A stretch of DNA of 64,000 nt from Vreelandella hamiltonii (GCF_014651775.1 NZ_BMXN01000007.1:1-64000), one strand, 5' to 3'; numbered from the stretch's first letter, positions 37,142 through 46,025 are shown. Notes: a model not told the origin generated them from the sequence alone. Numbers and translations: made by a program.

Positions 37142-37768
37142 CTAGAAGCGGTAGCTGAGACCCGCCATGACCACGATGGGGTCGATTTCGACGGTGCCCG
37201 CTGCGGCGCCGTTCACCGTGGCGTCCGTATCGATGTCCAGGTACCAGGCGGCGGCGTTGAGCGCCCAGTTGTCGTCGATCAGCAGGTCGATACCCAATTG
37301 GCCTGCCAGACCCCAGGAGTCGTCCAGATCCAGCTCACCAATCGCCAGCTGTTCGTCCGAGAAGCGCGTGTAGTTGATACCGGCGCCAATGTAGGGCTGA
37401 ACCCGTGCCTGGGTGCCGCCCAGCGGGTAATACTGCAGCGTCAGGGTGGGTGGCAGGTGCTTGGTCGAGGCAAGGTTCTCGCCGTTCAGGGCAATGTCGT
37501 GCTTGAAGGGCAGTGCGGCCAGCAGTTCGACGCCCACCTTGTCGTGAAAGCGATAGCCCAGCGTAAAGGCGAAGTCGGTCTTGTCCTGAACGTCCACCGC
37601 CAGTGCGCCGTTGGCCAAGGCGCCGTTGTCGCTTTTGGGTGTCACTTGTGCCACGCCCACGCGGGTAAAGAAGTCACCTGCGCCGTAGGCAAAGGCCTGG
37701 CTGCTGGTGGCCAGCGTTGCAACGGCCATGCTGGCAGCGATGAGAAGAGAGGGTTTGAACGGGCGCAT
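37142..37768 (-). CDS. ompW: OmpW family outer membrane protein
   Basis: A 208 aa outer membrane beta-barrel of eight strands with a Sec signal peptide (about 1-25, ending SSQAFA). Typical features are FTRVGVAQVTPKSD at the start of the mature protein, FTLGYRFHDKVGVELLAALPF, LPPTLTLQYYP and the C-terminal aromatic GLSYRF required for barrel assembly. OmpW forms a hydrophobic channel for small molecules. ATG 37768 follows AGGAGCAAC; longer readings lack the signal peptide at their start. Monocistronic. Confidence 0.93.
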   Translation of the reverse strand: MRPFKPSLLIAASMAVATLATSSQAFAYGAGDFFTRVGVAQVTPKSDNGALANGALAVDVQDKTDFAFTLGYRFHDKVGVELLAALPFKHDIALNGENLASTKHLPPTLTLQYYPLGGTQARVQPYIGAGINYTRFSDEQLAIGELDLDDSWGLAGQLGIDLLIDDNWALNAAAWYLDIDTDATVNGAAAGTVEIDPIVVMAGLSYRF

Positions 37769-37891
37769 AATGTTGCTCCTGACCATGATGAGGGTGAGTG
37801 GTTCGCGATCCATGGCGCCACTATAACCAGCCAGAAGCGGTGCGTTATTGACCTGAGGCAAAGAGCGGTGCGCAAGCGGCCAACAATGCAA

Positions 37892-37980
37892 GAGACCTCC
37901 TGCAAGGCGGCGGGGCCTTGACGAGGAGGTCTCGGATGACTGCTTGCCGATGCTCACCGCCTGCCGAAGCAGGCGGTGAG
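37892..37980 (-). other. Two consecutive strong hairpins between putP and ompW
   Basis: First: GAGACCTCCT (37892-37901) with AGGAGGTCTC (37924-37933), extended inward by CAAGGC and GCCTTG. Second: CTCACCGCCTGC (37953-37964) with GCAGGCGGTGAG (37969-37980) around a CGAA loop. They lie after putP on the minus strand and before ompW; without T-runs they are terminator-like or leader structures. Confidence 0.6.
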
Positions 37981-38038
37981 GGTGGCATGCTGGCCAAGAG
38001 CCGTGGCTAAAAATCGTTGCCAGGCGTAATGATCAGGA

Positions 38039-39529
38039 TCAGCGTTCGATGTGCTGGTACTCACCGGCATCGGCGGTCATGTTGCTGACGACCAGGATGG
38101 CGATGAAGGAGGCGATGAAGCCGGGGATGATTTCGTAGACACCCGGGCCGCCCATGAAGGAGCCGCTCCAGCCCAGCGAAATCCAGATCATCACGGTGGC
38201 GGCACCGACGATCATGCCCGCTAGCGCGCCGGCACCGTTGGTGCGCGGCCACATCAGCGCGAGGATGATCAGCGGACCAAAGGCGGCGCCAAAGCCTGCC
38301 CAGGCGTTACTGACCAGCCCCAGCACCTGCGAGTCTTCATTGGAAGCAATGATGGCGGCCACGATACCCACCAGCACGACGCACACACGGCCCACCGCGA
38401 CGCACTGCTGCTCGGTGGCATTCTTGTGCAGGAACAGGCGGTAGAAGTCTTCCGTCAGCGAAGAGGAGGACACCAGCAGCTGGCTGGAGATGGTGCTCAT
38501 GATCGCTGCCAGCAGCGCCGCGTACAGGAAGCCGGTGATCAGCGGATGGAAGAGCAGGTTGGCCAGCACGATGAAGATGGTTTCAGGATCCTGGATGTCC
38601 ATGCCGTTACGCACTGCGAAGGCGCGACCCGCCAAGCCCAGCGACACGGCACCGATCAGCGAGACCAGCATCCAGCCCATACCGATGTTACGCGCTACAG
38701 GCACGTCTTCTTGTGAGCGAATGGCCATGAAGCGAACGATGATATGCGGCTGACCAAAATAGCCCAGGCCCCAGGTCACCGCCGACAGCCAGCCTACGAA
38801 CGTCAGCCCCGTGGTCCAGGAGAGCAGCGTGGGATCGACACTGTTGAGCGTCTCCGACGCCTGTGAGAAACCACCGCCGCCGTCACCGAACAGCACCACC
38901 GCAGGCATGATGATCAAGGCCAGCATCATGATGCAGCCCTGCACGAAGTCGGTCATGCTCACGGCCAGGAAGCCGCCTACCACGGTATAGATCAGCACCA
39001 CGCCGAGGGTAATGATGACGCCCATGGCGTAATTGCTCATGTCGCCAAAGTTGTACACTCCGGTGAAGGCCGTTTCGAACAGCTTGCCACCGGCTACCAG
39101 GCCCGAGGCGGTATACACGGCAAAGAAGATCACGATCACGATGGCCGACACGGTGCGCAGTGCCAGCGCACGGGTCGGGAATCGGTTGGCCAGAAACGCC
39201 GGAATGGTAATCGCGTTGCCGTAATGAATGGTCTGCTCGCGCAGGCGAGGCGCGACCAGTATCCAGTTGAGCAGTGCGCCCACCAGCAGGCCAATGCCGA
39301 TCCAGGCAGAGCCCAGTCCAGACACGAACATGGCTCCGGGCAAGCCCAGCAGCAGCCAGCCGCTCATGTCGGAGGCCCCTGCCGAGAGTGCCGCGACCTG
39401 TGGGCTGAGGGTACGGCCCCCCAGCATGTAATCTTCCGAGGAAGAGGTCGCTTTGCGCATGGCATAGATGCCGATGGCGATCATGAGCGCAAAATATCCA
39501 AACAAGCTAATCCAAACACCAGTAGCCAT
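38039..39529 (-). CDS. putP: Sodium/proline symporter PutP
   Basis: A 496 aa member of the sodium:solute symporter family with about 13 membrane helices, importing proline with Na+. Family residues include ASDMSGWLLLGLPGAMFVSG near residue 50-70 (Asp for Na+), GFLAVSMTDFVQG and AAIMSTISSQLLVSSSSLTEDFYR. The length fits E. coli PutP (502). It lies 354 bp downstream of putA in the same direction, with a hairpin-rich gap between, so it may have its own promoter. In halophiles this carrier also serves osmoprotection. Confidence 0.95.
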   Translation of the reverse strand: MATGVWISLFGYFALMIAIGIYAMRKATSSSEDYMLGGRTLSPQVAALSAGASDMSGWLLLGLPGAMFVSGLGSAWIGIGLLVGALLNWILVAPRLREQTIHYGNAITIPAFLANRFPTRALALRTVSAIVIVIFFAVYTASGLVAGGKLFETAFTGVYNFGDMSNYAMGVIITLGVVLIYTVVGGFLAVSMTDFVQGCIMMLALIIMPAVVLFGDGGGGFSQASETLNSVDPTLLSWTTGLTFVGWLSAVTWGLGYFGQPHIIVRFMAIRSQEDVPVARNIGMGWMLVSLIGAVSLGLAGRAFAVRNGMDIQDPETIFIVLANLLFHPLITGFLYAALLAAIMSTISSQLLVSSSSLTEDFYRLFLHKNATEQQCVAVGRVCVVLVGIVAAIIASNEDSQVLGLVSNAWAGFGAAFGPLIILALMWPRTNGAGALAGMIVGAATVMIWISLGWSGSFMGGPGVYEIIPGFIASFIAILVVSNMTADAGEYQHIER

Positions 39530-39883
39530 AACACTTCTCCAGTTCGTCAGAACGGAGTCAGGTCACCTACGAAAGCCCGCGCGTGCTGGCCGCTCTTTCG
39601 TACATTCCTGACTCCGACAGCGTCAGCGCTTTGGCGATAGGTGGCCAAAGCGCGTTGATCTTGTTGTTAATTCCCCTGCCGGTTCGTCGTGGCCAGTGGC
39701 TGGCCACGGCTCGAACCGTCAAGCAGGGCGCCGGAAAGGGTATGGAGGTGTATCGATATCGAGTTCCCTGTGCCTGGTGCACGGCCTGGGGGGGCCGTGG
39801 CAGCGCAGGCAGTCACGCTATTATTGTCAACCATGAGACGGATCCTTTTCAGGAGTTCAGGTTAGTTTATGTCGATGAGCGTT
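39530..39883 (-). other. Gene-free, hairpin-rich gap between putA and putP
   Basis: A 354 bp stretch with no believable gene. It holds four perfect inverted repeats: 39553-39562 with 39607-39616, 39626-39635 with 39644-39653, 39688-39696 with 39700-39708 (extended by GGTTCG/CGAACC), and 39780-39786 with 39793-39799. A TTGACA lies at 39830-39825 on the minus strand without a clear -10. It may be the putA terminator plus a structured putP leader. Confidence 0.55.
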
Positions 39884-42800
39884 CTACTCATCCCCTAGCG
39901 CCAATAGCGACGCGTTGCCACCCAGGGCGGCGGTGTTGTTGGTGATCGTCTTTTCAGTCACGAAGCGCTGCAGGTAATGCGGGCCACCCGCTTTGGGGCC
40001 GGTGCCCGAAAGTCCCTGACCGCCGAATGGCTGCACGCCGACCACTGCGCCGATGATATTACGGTTGATGTACACATTGCCTACTCGAATTTTCTGCGCT
40101 ATTTCAGCGGCAAAGGATTCGTTACGGCTATGCACGCCAAACGTCAGGCCATACCCCCGGCCGTTGATGTCGTTGATCACCTTGTCGATCTCGCGGGCCT
40201 TGTAGCGCACGATGTGCAGCACGGGGCCAAACTGCTCGCGGGTCAGCGCATCGATGCTGTCGATGGTAAAGGCGACCGGAGCCACGAAAGTGCCGTGCTG
40301 GGTGTGCTCGGCGGTCATCGGGGTTTCGGCGACCAGCCGGTTCTCGCCCTTGAGCTTGTCGATATGCGCCAGCAGCCCTTTGCGCGCGTCTTCATCGATG
40401 ACCGGGCCCACGTCGGTGCCCAAATCGCGCGGATCACCGATCCGCAGTTCGCTCATGGCGCCCTTGAGGATCTCGATGACGCGGTCGGCCACGTCATCCT
40501 GCAGGTAAAGCACACGCAGGGCAGAACAGCGCTGCCCGGCGCTCTGGAACGCTGACTGGATCGAGTCCATGACCACCTGCTCGGGCAGGGCGGTGGAATC
40601 CACGATCATGGCGTTCATGCCGCCGGTTTCCGCGATCAGGGTTGGCAGCGGCGCGTTTTCGCGGGCGGCCAGGGCGCGATTGATGATCTGAGCCGTATCG
40701 GTGCCGCCGGTGAACACCACGCCGGTGATGCGCGGGTCGGAGGTCAGCACGCTACCCACGGTGGGGCCGTCGCCCGGCAGCAGCTGCACTACATCGCGGG
40801 GCATGCCCGCTTCGTAAAGCAGCTCGATGACGCGATGCGCGACGATGGAGGTCTGCTCGGCGGGCTTGGCCAGCACGGTGTTGCCTGCCACGGCGGCTGC
40901 GACGATCTGACCGCAGAAAATGGCTACCGGGAAGTTCCAGGGGCTGATGGCGGCAAACACGCCCTTGCCGCCCATGGATAGCCGGTTCGATTCACCGGTG
41001 GGGCCAGGCAGCTCGATGGGCTCGCCGAACGACTCTTCGGCGCGCATGGCGTAATAGCGGCAGAAATCCACGGCCTCCTTGATCTCGTCCACGCCGTCGG
41101 TGAGCAGCTTGCCACCCTCCCGGGAGCAGAGCGTCATCAGCTCGGCCATGTGCTCTTCCATCAGGTCGCCCAGGCGGCGAATGATGGCCGCGCGCTCGGC
41201 AACCGGCGTGGCATCCCAGCGCGGGAACGCTTCCCAGGCAGCGTCCAGTGCCTTGGCCGCCTGCTCCTTGCTGGTCCACTGCACGCTGCCCACGGTCTGG
41301 CGACGGTCAAAGGGCGATGTCACGCGATGGGTATTGCCCGCATCTTCGGCCACGTCGAACGCCAGCAGTGGCCGGGTGGGGTACTGCTTGTCCATGAACG
41401 TGGCCATTTTCTCCATCAGCGGATAGTACTGGCTGCGGATATTGAGGTTGACGCCACGAGAGTTGCGGCGTTTCGCACCGTAGATGTCCTTGGGCAGCGG
41501 AATCCGCTTGTTGTAGAAGCTCTTCTGCTGGCGCAGGGTTTCGATGGGGTGCTTGCAGAGCGACTCCACCGGCACTTCGGGATCGACGATCTGGTGCACG
41601 AACGAGGAGTTGGCGCCGTTTTCCAGCAGGCGACGCACCAGGTAGGGCAGCAAGTCCTTGTGGGCGCCCACCGGGGCGTAAATGCGGCAGTAGGTGCCTT
41701 TGGGGGCACGGGCCAGGGCGGCGTCATACAGCGCTTCGCCCATGCCGTGCAGGCGCTGGAACTCGAACGGGCGGCTGTCCTGGTTGGCCAGCTCCAGAAT
41801 CGTGGTCACGGTATGCGCGTTGTGGGTGGCGAACTGCGGGAAGATGCGCCCGCGGGTGTCGTCGGAGAGCAGGAACTGGGCGCAAGCCAGGTAGGCCACA
41901 TCGGTACACGCTTTGCGCGTGTAGACCGGGTAGCCATCGACCCCCAGCTGCTGCGACTCCTTGATCTCGCTGTCCCAGTAGGCGCCCTTCACCAGGCGCA
42001 GCGGAATTTCGTCGCCTTGCTGGTCGGCCAGTCGGTTCAGGTAGTGCAGCACGGGCAGCGCACGCTTCGAGTAGGCTTGCACCACCAGGCCGAAGTGGCC
42101 CCAACCCTTGGCAGCACTGCTTTGGTAAATGGCGCGGAAGACCTCCAGCGAGAGCTCCAGGCGGTCTACCTCTTCGGCGTCGATGGTGACGGCCACGTCC
42201 AGCTCGCGCGCCTTGGTGACCAGCTTGATCACGGTGTCCACCAGCTCGGCCAGCACCTGCTCGCGACGGCCAAACTCATAGCGCGGATGCAGGGCCGACA
42301 GCTTGATGGACACCGAAGGTGCAGGGGTCTTGTCGCCCAGGGTCTTGCAGGCTTTGCCCACCTGCTCGATGGCACGGGCGTAGTCGTCGAAGTAGCGCTT
42401 GGCATCGGCGCGGGTGCGGGCGGCTTCCCCCAGCATGTCATAGGAGTAGGTGTAGCCCTTGTTGAACAGCGGCTTCGAGCGCTTGAGCGCTTCGTTGATA
42501 TCGCGGCCCAGCACGAACTGCTTGCCCATGATTTTCATGGCTTCCATCATCGCCCGGCGAATCACCGGCTCACCCATACGGTTGACCATGCGATTGATGA
42601 AGTGAGCAGGCTGGCCCTCTTTGGGGTGGTCCAGCTTCAGTACCTTGCCGGTCATCAGCAGGCCCCAGGTCGAGGCGTTGACCATCCAGGACTCGCTCTT
42701 GCCCACGTGGGACTGCCAGTCGGCCGGGCCCAGCTTGTCTTCGATCAAGGCGTCGGCGGTGGCGGTGTCCGGGATGCGCAGCATGGCTTCGGCCAGGCAC

Positions 42801-43075
42801 ATCAGCATCAGGCCTTCATGGGTGTCCAGGCTGTACTGCTGAAGCAGCTCGTCGATGGTATCGACGGCGGTATCCATGTTGCGTACTTCTCGCACCAGCG
42901 CGGCCGTGTTGGCTTCGATGCGGGAGAAGTCGTCCGAGTCGGCGTTCAGTACCTTGATCAGCTCGCTGACGTAGGCATCCTCATCCACGATGTAGTGGTC
43001 GCTAATACGCGCCATCAGCGTATCAAGGTCGGTTTGCCAGATGGCTGGGTCACGCATTTTCTTGGCATTAAGCAT
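39884..43075 (-). CDS. putA: Bifunctional proline dehydrogenase / P5C dehydrogenase PutA
   Basis: A 1063 aa enzyme oxidising proline to glutamate in two steps. The FAD-dependent proline dehydrogenase barrel occupies about residues 130-480 (SIKLSALHPRYE, VDAEEVDRLE-type, RLVKGAYWDSEIK) and the NAD-dependent aldehyde dehydrogenase about 520-1000 (ISPWNFPVAIFCGQ, ETGGMNAMIVDS, catalytic cysteine in SAGQRCSALRVLY). It lacks the roughly 50-residue ribbon-helix-helix DNA-binding domain of E. coli PutA, so it is not a repressor. ATG 43075 is preferred; a GTG at 43132 adds 19 residues. Confidence 0.95.
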   Translation of the reverse strand: MLNAKKMRDPAIWQTDLDTLMARISDHYIVDEDAYVSELIKVLNADSDDFSRIEANTAALVREVRNMDTAVDTIDELLQQYSLDTHEGLMLMCLAEAMLRIPDTATADALIEDKLGPADWQSHVGKSESWMVNASTWGLLMTGKVLKLDHPKEGQPAHFINRMVNRMGEPVIRRAMMEAMKIMGKQFVLGRDINEALKRSKPLFNKGYTYSYDMLGEAARTRADAKRYFDDYARAIEQVGKACKTLGDKTPAPSVSIKLSALHPRYEFGRREQVLAELVDTVIKLVTKARELDVAVTIDAEEVDRLELSLEVFRAIYQSSAAKGWGHFGLVVQAYSKRALPVLHYLNRLADQQGDEIPLRLVKGAYWDSEIKESQQLGVDGYPVYTRKACTDVAYLACAQFLLSDDTRGRIFPQFATHNAHTVTTILELANQDSRPFEFQRLHGMGEALYDAALARAPKGTYCRIYAPVGAHKDLLPYLVRRLLENGANSSFVHQIVDPEVPVESLCKHPIETLRQQKSFYNKRIPLPKDIYGAKRRNSRGVNLNIRSQYYPLMEKMATFMDKQYPTRPLLAFDVAEDAGNTHRVTSPFDRRQTVGSVQWTSKEQAAKALDAAWEAFPRWDATPVAERAAIIRRLGDLMEEHMAELMTLCSREGGKLLTDGVDEIKEAVDFCRYYAMRAEESFGEPIELPGPTGESNRLSMGGKGVFAAISPWNFPVAIFCGQIVAAAVAGNTVLAKPAEQTSIVAHRVIELLYEAGMPRDVVQLLPGDGPTVGSVLTSDPRITGVVFTGGTDTAQIINRALAARENAPLPTLIAETGGMNAMIVDSTALPEQVVMDSIQSAFQSAGQRCSALRVLYLQDDVADRVIEILKGAMSELRIGDPRDLGTDVGPVIDEDARKGLLAHIDKLKGENRLVAETPMTAEHTQHGTFVAPVAFTIDSIDALTREQFGPVLHIVRYKAREIDKVINDINGRGYGLTFGVHSRNESFAAEIAQKIRVGNVYINRNIIGAVVGVQPFGGQGLSGTGPKAGGPHYLQRFVTEKTITNNTAALGGNASLLALGDE

Positions 43076-43206
43076 TGAGGCCCCCGTAAGACAGGTCTGA
43101 AACAGGCTGCTGAAGCGAATGGCTGGATTCACCAGCGTTTAAAAACAGTGATAGCAGGGCAGGTGCCCAGTATGTTGTCGAATGTAGAGCGCGCGCCCGT
43201 CAGTTG

Positions 43207-43235
43207 TATGTCGTTTTCATGGCAAAACGTGTCAA
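43207..43235 (-). promoter_or_regulatory. Candidate putA promoter and operator
   Basis: On the minus strand a perfect -35 TTGACA (43235-43230) is followed by a poor -10. Between them lies the palindrome CGTTTT (43212-43217) with AAAACG (43224-43229). A weak -10 with an operator in the spacer fits control by the neighbouring AraC-type protein; not proven. Confidence 0.4.
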
Positions 43236-43355
43236 ATTCTCGGCAAGAAGCGCCTGGTTACGACTTTAGTAGAGCGGTTGACGACTTGCCAGCACCGCTC
43301 TCAACGCTGCCGGGCCGTCATAGGGGAATGCCGGCCTGTGCCAGCCGAACCGAGC

Positions 43356-44186
43356 CTAGCGTGAGGGAGCAGCAGCAGAGGCAGTGCTCGGCGTTCCATT
43401 GGTCGTGGGGAGGGTGGCGCTGGCAGTGCCCTGGCGCAACTGGCGAGGCGACGCGCCGTAACTGCTCCGAAAGGCATGAGAGAGCGCGCTCTGATTGGCA
43501 AAGCCGGTCTGGATGGCAATGTCGGTCAAAGGCAGGCGGCTTTGCAGAATCAGCTGCCGAGCGGCGTGCAGGCGCTGTCGACGCACGTATTGCCAAGGCG
43601 ACAAGCCTGTCTGGGCACGGAAGCGTTCCGAGAAGTGGGCCTCGCTCAGGCAGGCCAGCTTGGCCAGGTCGGCAACGCGCAGCTCATCGGCCAGATGGCG
43701 ACGAATGAAACGGTCGATCTGGTGCAGGTCGATGCGCCGTTGGGCAGCGGATGGCTCTGCCCCCAGGCGGGCTTTCAACGACCCCAGCAGCGTCGCGGCC
43801 AGACGGTCCTGTTGAAAGGAGGTGGCCGAGTTGTCGAATCCTCGGGCCAGCTCGCTTTCGACGAAGGTCAGGTAGTGGCGTAATGCGCTGTCCAGCGCAA
43901 AAAAACGCGGCGCATCGAACAGCGCCACCAGCTCGCGATGCTCTCCCGTCAGTGCGGGGGCGTCTTCCGGCAGGTCCAGAATCAGCTGGCGGTTATGGCC
44001 GCTGCCGGAGTAGTAATGCTCGTGATTGGCGGGCACGATACAGCCTGAAAACGCATTGACGCGTCCGCCCAGTCCCTCGATCTCGAACTCGGACGAGCCG
44101 CACAGGGTAATGACGATCTGATGAAAGTCATGGGCGTGGTGGCGGGTAGCGCTCTCCAGCGGGATTTGGCGAATGGTGCTGGGCAT
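43356..44186 (-). CDS. AraC family regulator, probable proline-utilisation activator
   Basis: A 276 aa protein with an N-terminal cupin-like sensing domain (RHHAHDFHQIVITLCGSSEFEIEG) and a C-terminal AraC-type double helix-turn-helix (VADLAKLACLSEAHFSERFRAQTG; LTDIAIQTGFANQSALSHAFRSSYG). It is followed by putA in the same direction 281 bp downstream. In Pseudomonas aeruginosa the AraC protein PruR activates putAP, and this protein occupies the same position, with a PutA lacking its own DNA-binding domain. Assignment as a PruR counterpart is inference from context. Confidence 0.87.
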   Translation of the reverse strand: MPSTIRQIPLESATRHHAHDFHQIVITLCGSSEFEIEGLGGRVNAFSGCIVPANHEHYYSGSGHNRQLILDLPEDAPALTGEHRELVALFDAPRFFALDSALRHYLTFVESELARGFDNSATSFQQDRLAATLLGSLKARLGAEPSAAQRRIDLHQIDRFIRRHLADELRVADLAKLACLSEAHFSERFRAQTGLSPWQYVRRQRLHAARQLILQSRLPLTDIAIQTGFANQSALSHAFRSSYGASPRQLRQGTASATLPTTNGTPSTASAAAPSR

Positions 44187-44210
44187 GAAGGTCTCCTCGA
44201 CGATGCAAGG

Positions 44211-44570
44211 CTAACGCTGGCGTAGCGCGGTATGGGCCACCAGATGATCGCGCAGGGCCTGAAGCTCTTCCTGCCCGGTGGCGTTGAGCAGCGGTTTGCC
44301 TTGGGCGATCTGCCAGCGTCTGCCGTGGCTATCCATCAAGTGCGAGGCGCGACGGCGTATGTTATCCAGATATTCGTCATGACGAATGGGGTAACCAATG
44401 ATGGTGTTCCACTCGGTTTCGCTCACCTGACTGGCCAGGGCCTTGTCGAAAAGGGCGATCAGATCCTGAGGCTCGGTGCGGTAGCGCGGTGTGCTGGCGG
44501 TCATCAGCGCCAACAGCACGCCGCCAATCACCACGACGCAAACGCCAAAGACCAGTAAATAAAGTGCCAT
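44211..44570 (-). CDS. Small membrane-anchored protein of unknown function
   Basis: A 119 aa protein with one N-terminal membrane helix (LYLLVFGVCVVVIGGVLLAL) and a short soluble domain ending LRDHLVAHTALRQR. ATG 44570 follows GGGAGCGTGAC; the reading to 44804 adds 78 low-quality residues crossing a terminator and is rejected. It is 24 bp upstream of the AraC-type regulator and might share its transcript. No family recognised. Confidence 0.7.
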   Translation of the reverse strand: MALYLLVFGVCVVVIGGVLLALMTASTPRYRTEPQDLIALFDKALASQVSETEWNTIIGYPIRHDEYLDNIRRRASHLMDSHGRRWQIAQGKPLLNATGQEELQALRDHLVAHTALRQR

Positions 44571-44689
44571 GTCACGCTCCCTGTGTCGCGGTGAGAGAGG
44601 AGTGGCTAGTATACGCGTCCCTTGGGGAAGACGAAAATTTTGACCTTTGTGCGAACTTTTCCTCTGGGCAGTGTCTGATAGTGTACAGG

Positions 44690-44780
44690 CAACATCGCGA
44701 TGGCAGTCGCTAATAGTGTTGTTCTGGCTATTGTTTTCGATCCCTTGCTTCCGCTGCTTTTTCAAGCAGCGGTTTTTTTT
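44690..44780 (+). ncRNA. Candidate small RNA A with orphan terminator
   Basis: A strong plus-strand terminator lies between two minus-strand genes, so no coding gene uses it. The 5' end is approximate; a weak -10 (GATAGT near 44677) precedes it. The 12 bases GATCCCTTGCTT at 44739-44750 directly precede the hairpin and recur before the terminator of candidate B. The long T-run fits Hfq-type RNAs. Confidence 0.45.
44751..44780 (+). terminator. Rho-independent terminator of candidate small RNA A
   Basis: Perfect 9-bp stem CCGCTGCTT (44751-44759) and AAGCAGCGG (44764-44772), four-base loop and eight T at 44773-44780. It is oriented opposite to both flanking genes. Confidence 0.9.
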
Positions 44781-44800
44781 GCGATGAAGAAAATGTCGGC

Positions 44801-45208
44801 TCAATGACGTCGAATGGTCAACAGGGCGATCAGGATGTCGCGACGGGTAACGATGCCGATCAACCGCTGTTGTTCGACCACCGGATAGATCTTGGGCTTT
44901 TTGCCCAGCATCTCCTGAGCCAGGTCGGTGATGCTCTGGTTGGGCGACGCGGTCAGCACATCCTGGCGCATCAGCTCTTTGACCAGTGGGGCTTCGTCGT
45001 CATGGTATATGCTGTCCAGTACGCGGCCAAGCACGTCCTGTTCGGAAATGAAGCCGATCAGCCGGTCGGCTGCATCGACGACCGGTGCGCCGGGCAGGCG
45101 ATGCAGCGCCAGGCCTTGCGCCAGGTTGGTGATGGACGTCTCCCCCGAGACGCGGTAGCAATCGCGGGACATGATATCGCGTACGGTATCCGGAATCTTG
45201 TTGTTCAT
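44801..45208 (-). CDS. CBS domain protein
   Basis: A 135 aa protein consisting of two CBS motifs (a Bateman module): VRDIMSRDCYRVSGETSITN with LIGFISEQDVLGRVLD, and VKELMRQDVLTASPNQSITD with LIGIVTRRDILIALL. Such stand-alone pairs usually bind adenosine nucleotides and act as energy or ionic-strength sensors. ATG 45208 has AGGAGACTG upstream. Partner unknown. Confidence 0.9.
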   Translation of the reverse strand: MNNKIPDTVRDIMSRDCYRVSGETSITNLAQGLALHRLPGAPVVDAADRLIGFISEQDVLGRVLDSIYHDDEAPLVKELMRQDVLTASPNQSITDLAQEMLGKKPKIYPVVEQQRLIGIVTRRDILIALLTIRRH

Positions 45209-45358
45209 GGGCAGTCTCCTCGAGCGTGACGCAGTGGCCGCCAGGCACGGCCAACTCTTTTACTGTAGGAGATTTAACTTGCCCTGCCTTGCCCCCATAC
45301 TTCAGACATTCAACGGTTGACCATGGTCGAATCGTCAGCGACGTAGTCAGGAGCTTTT

Positions 45359-45946
45359 ATGGACGCACGTGAATACCTCAACCGCAAGGGAGTCGGTCTG
45401 GAGCGAGAGCCGGAGCGCCCCAATACCCTGGAAGAGAAGGCCTGGGAGCGGGCGCGCGGCTCCGGTAACCAGCGCCCCAAGGCGGGTACGCCCCATGACT
45501 GGGAAGACTGGGAGCGTTTTCACGATGACCTGACCGAAGGCGTCGAGACCCTGGAGCAGAAAATCAACAAGGAAGCGCACCGCAAAGCGCTGGCCCGCGC
45601 TCAGGAGAAGGCCGAAGCGTCAGAGGCGAAGGCCCCAAATACGCAGGTCACAAACACGCCAGCCCATGCCCCGGACCCGGTAGGGCACTACACGCCGCCA
45701 GCGGTGGCGCAGCCTGCGTCATTGAACGCATCGCAGGCATCACCTGGGCAGCCCACCGTGCAGGAACCAGCTGCCTTGCGCCTGGCCTATCGCGCGCTGG
45801 CCATATTGCTGCCGCCTTTGGCGGTGGGGCTGACCGATGGAGGCGGGCAGCGGGTGGCCACGGCGACGCTCCTGACCCTGTTGGGCTGGGTACCTGGGGT
45901 GATCTACGCCTGGCGCTGGCTTGGCAAACATCACGCTGAGCGCTGA
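45359..45946 (+). CDS. YqaE/Pmp3-like membrane domain with long N-terminal region
   Basis: A 195 aa protein. The last 55 residues (about 140-190) contain ALAILLPPLAVGLTDGG and LLTLLGWVPGVIYAWRWL, the two-helix YqaE/Pmp3 pattern of small stress-linked membrane proteins. Most family members are only 50-60 aa; here about 135 hydrophilic, charged and Pro/Ala-rich residues precede it, with a possible coiled coil at 60-90. AGGAGC precedes the ATG. Pmp3 proteins affect membrane potential and salt tolerance in yeast; the role here is unknown. Confidence 0.78.
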   Translation: MDAREYLNRKGVGLEREPERPNTLEEKAWERARGSGNQRPKAGTPHDWEDWERFHDDLTEGVETLEQKINKEAHRKALARAQEKAEASEAKAPNTQVTNTPAHAPDPVGHYTPPAVAQPASLNASQASPGQPTVQEPAALRLAYRALAILLPPLAVGLTDGGGQRVATATLLTLLGWVPGVIYAWRWLGKHHAER

Positions 45947-46025
45947 TTTCCTCGCCGTGGCCATTGGCAGCCAACGATAACTGCGTATAATCTCCGTCAA
46001 CTTTTATGTTTTTCGGGGTTTACTG

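Noticed and set aside
41150..43078. A 642-codon open frame on the plus strand
   Set aside because: Fully antisense to putA, with no recognisable domain.
44571..44804. N-terminal extension of the small membrane protein gene
   Set aside because: It would cross the orphan terminator, has low-complexity basic residues and no conserved start; the ATG at 44570 has a good ribosome binding site.
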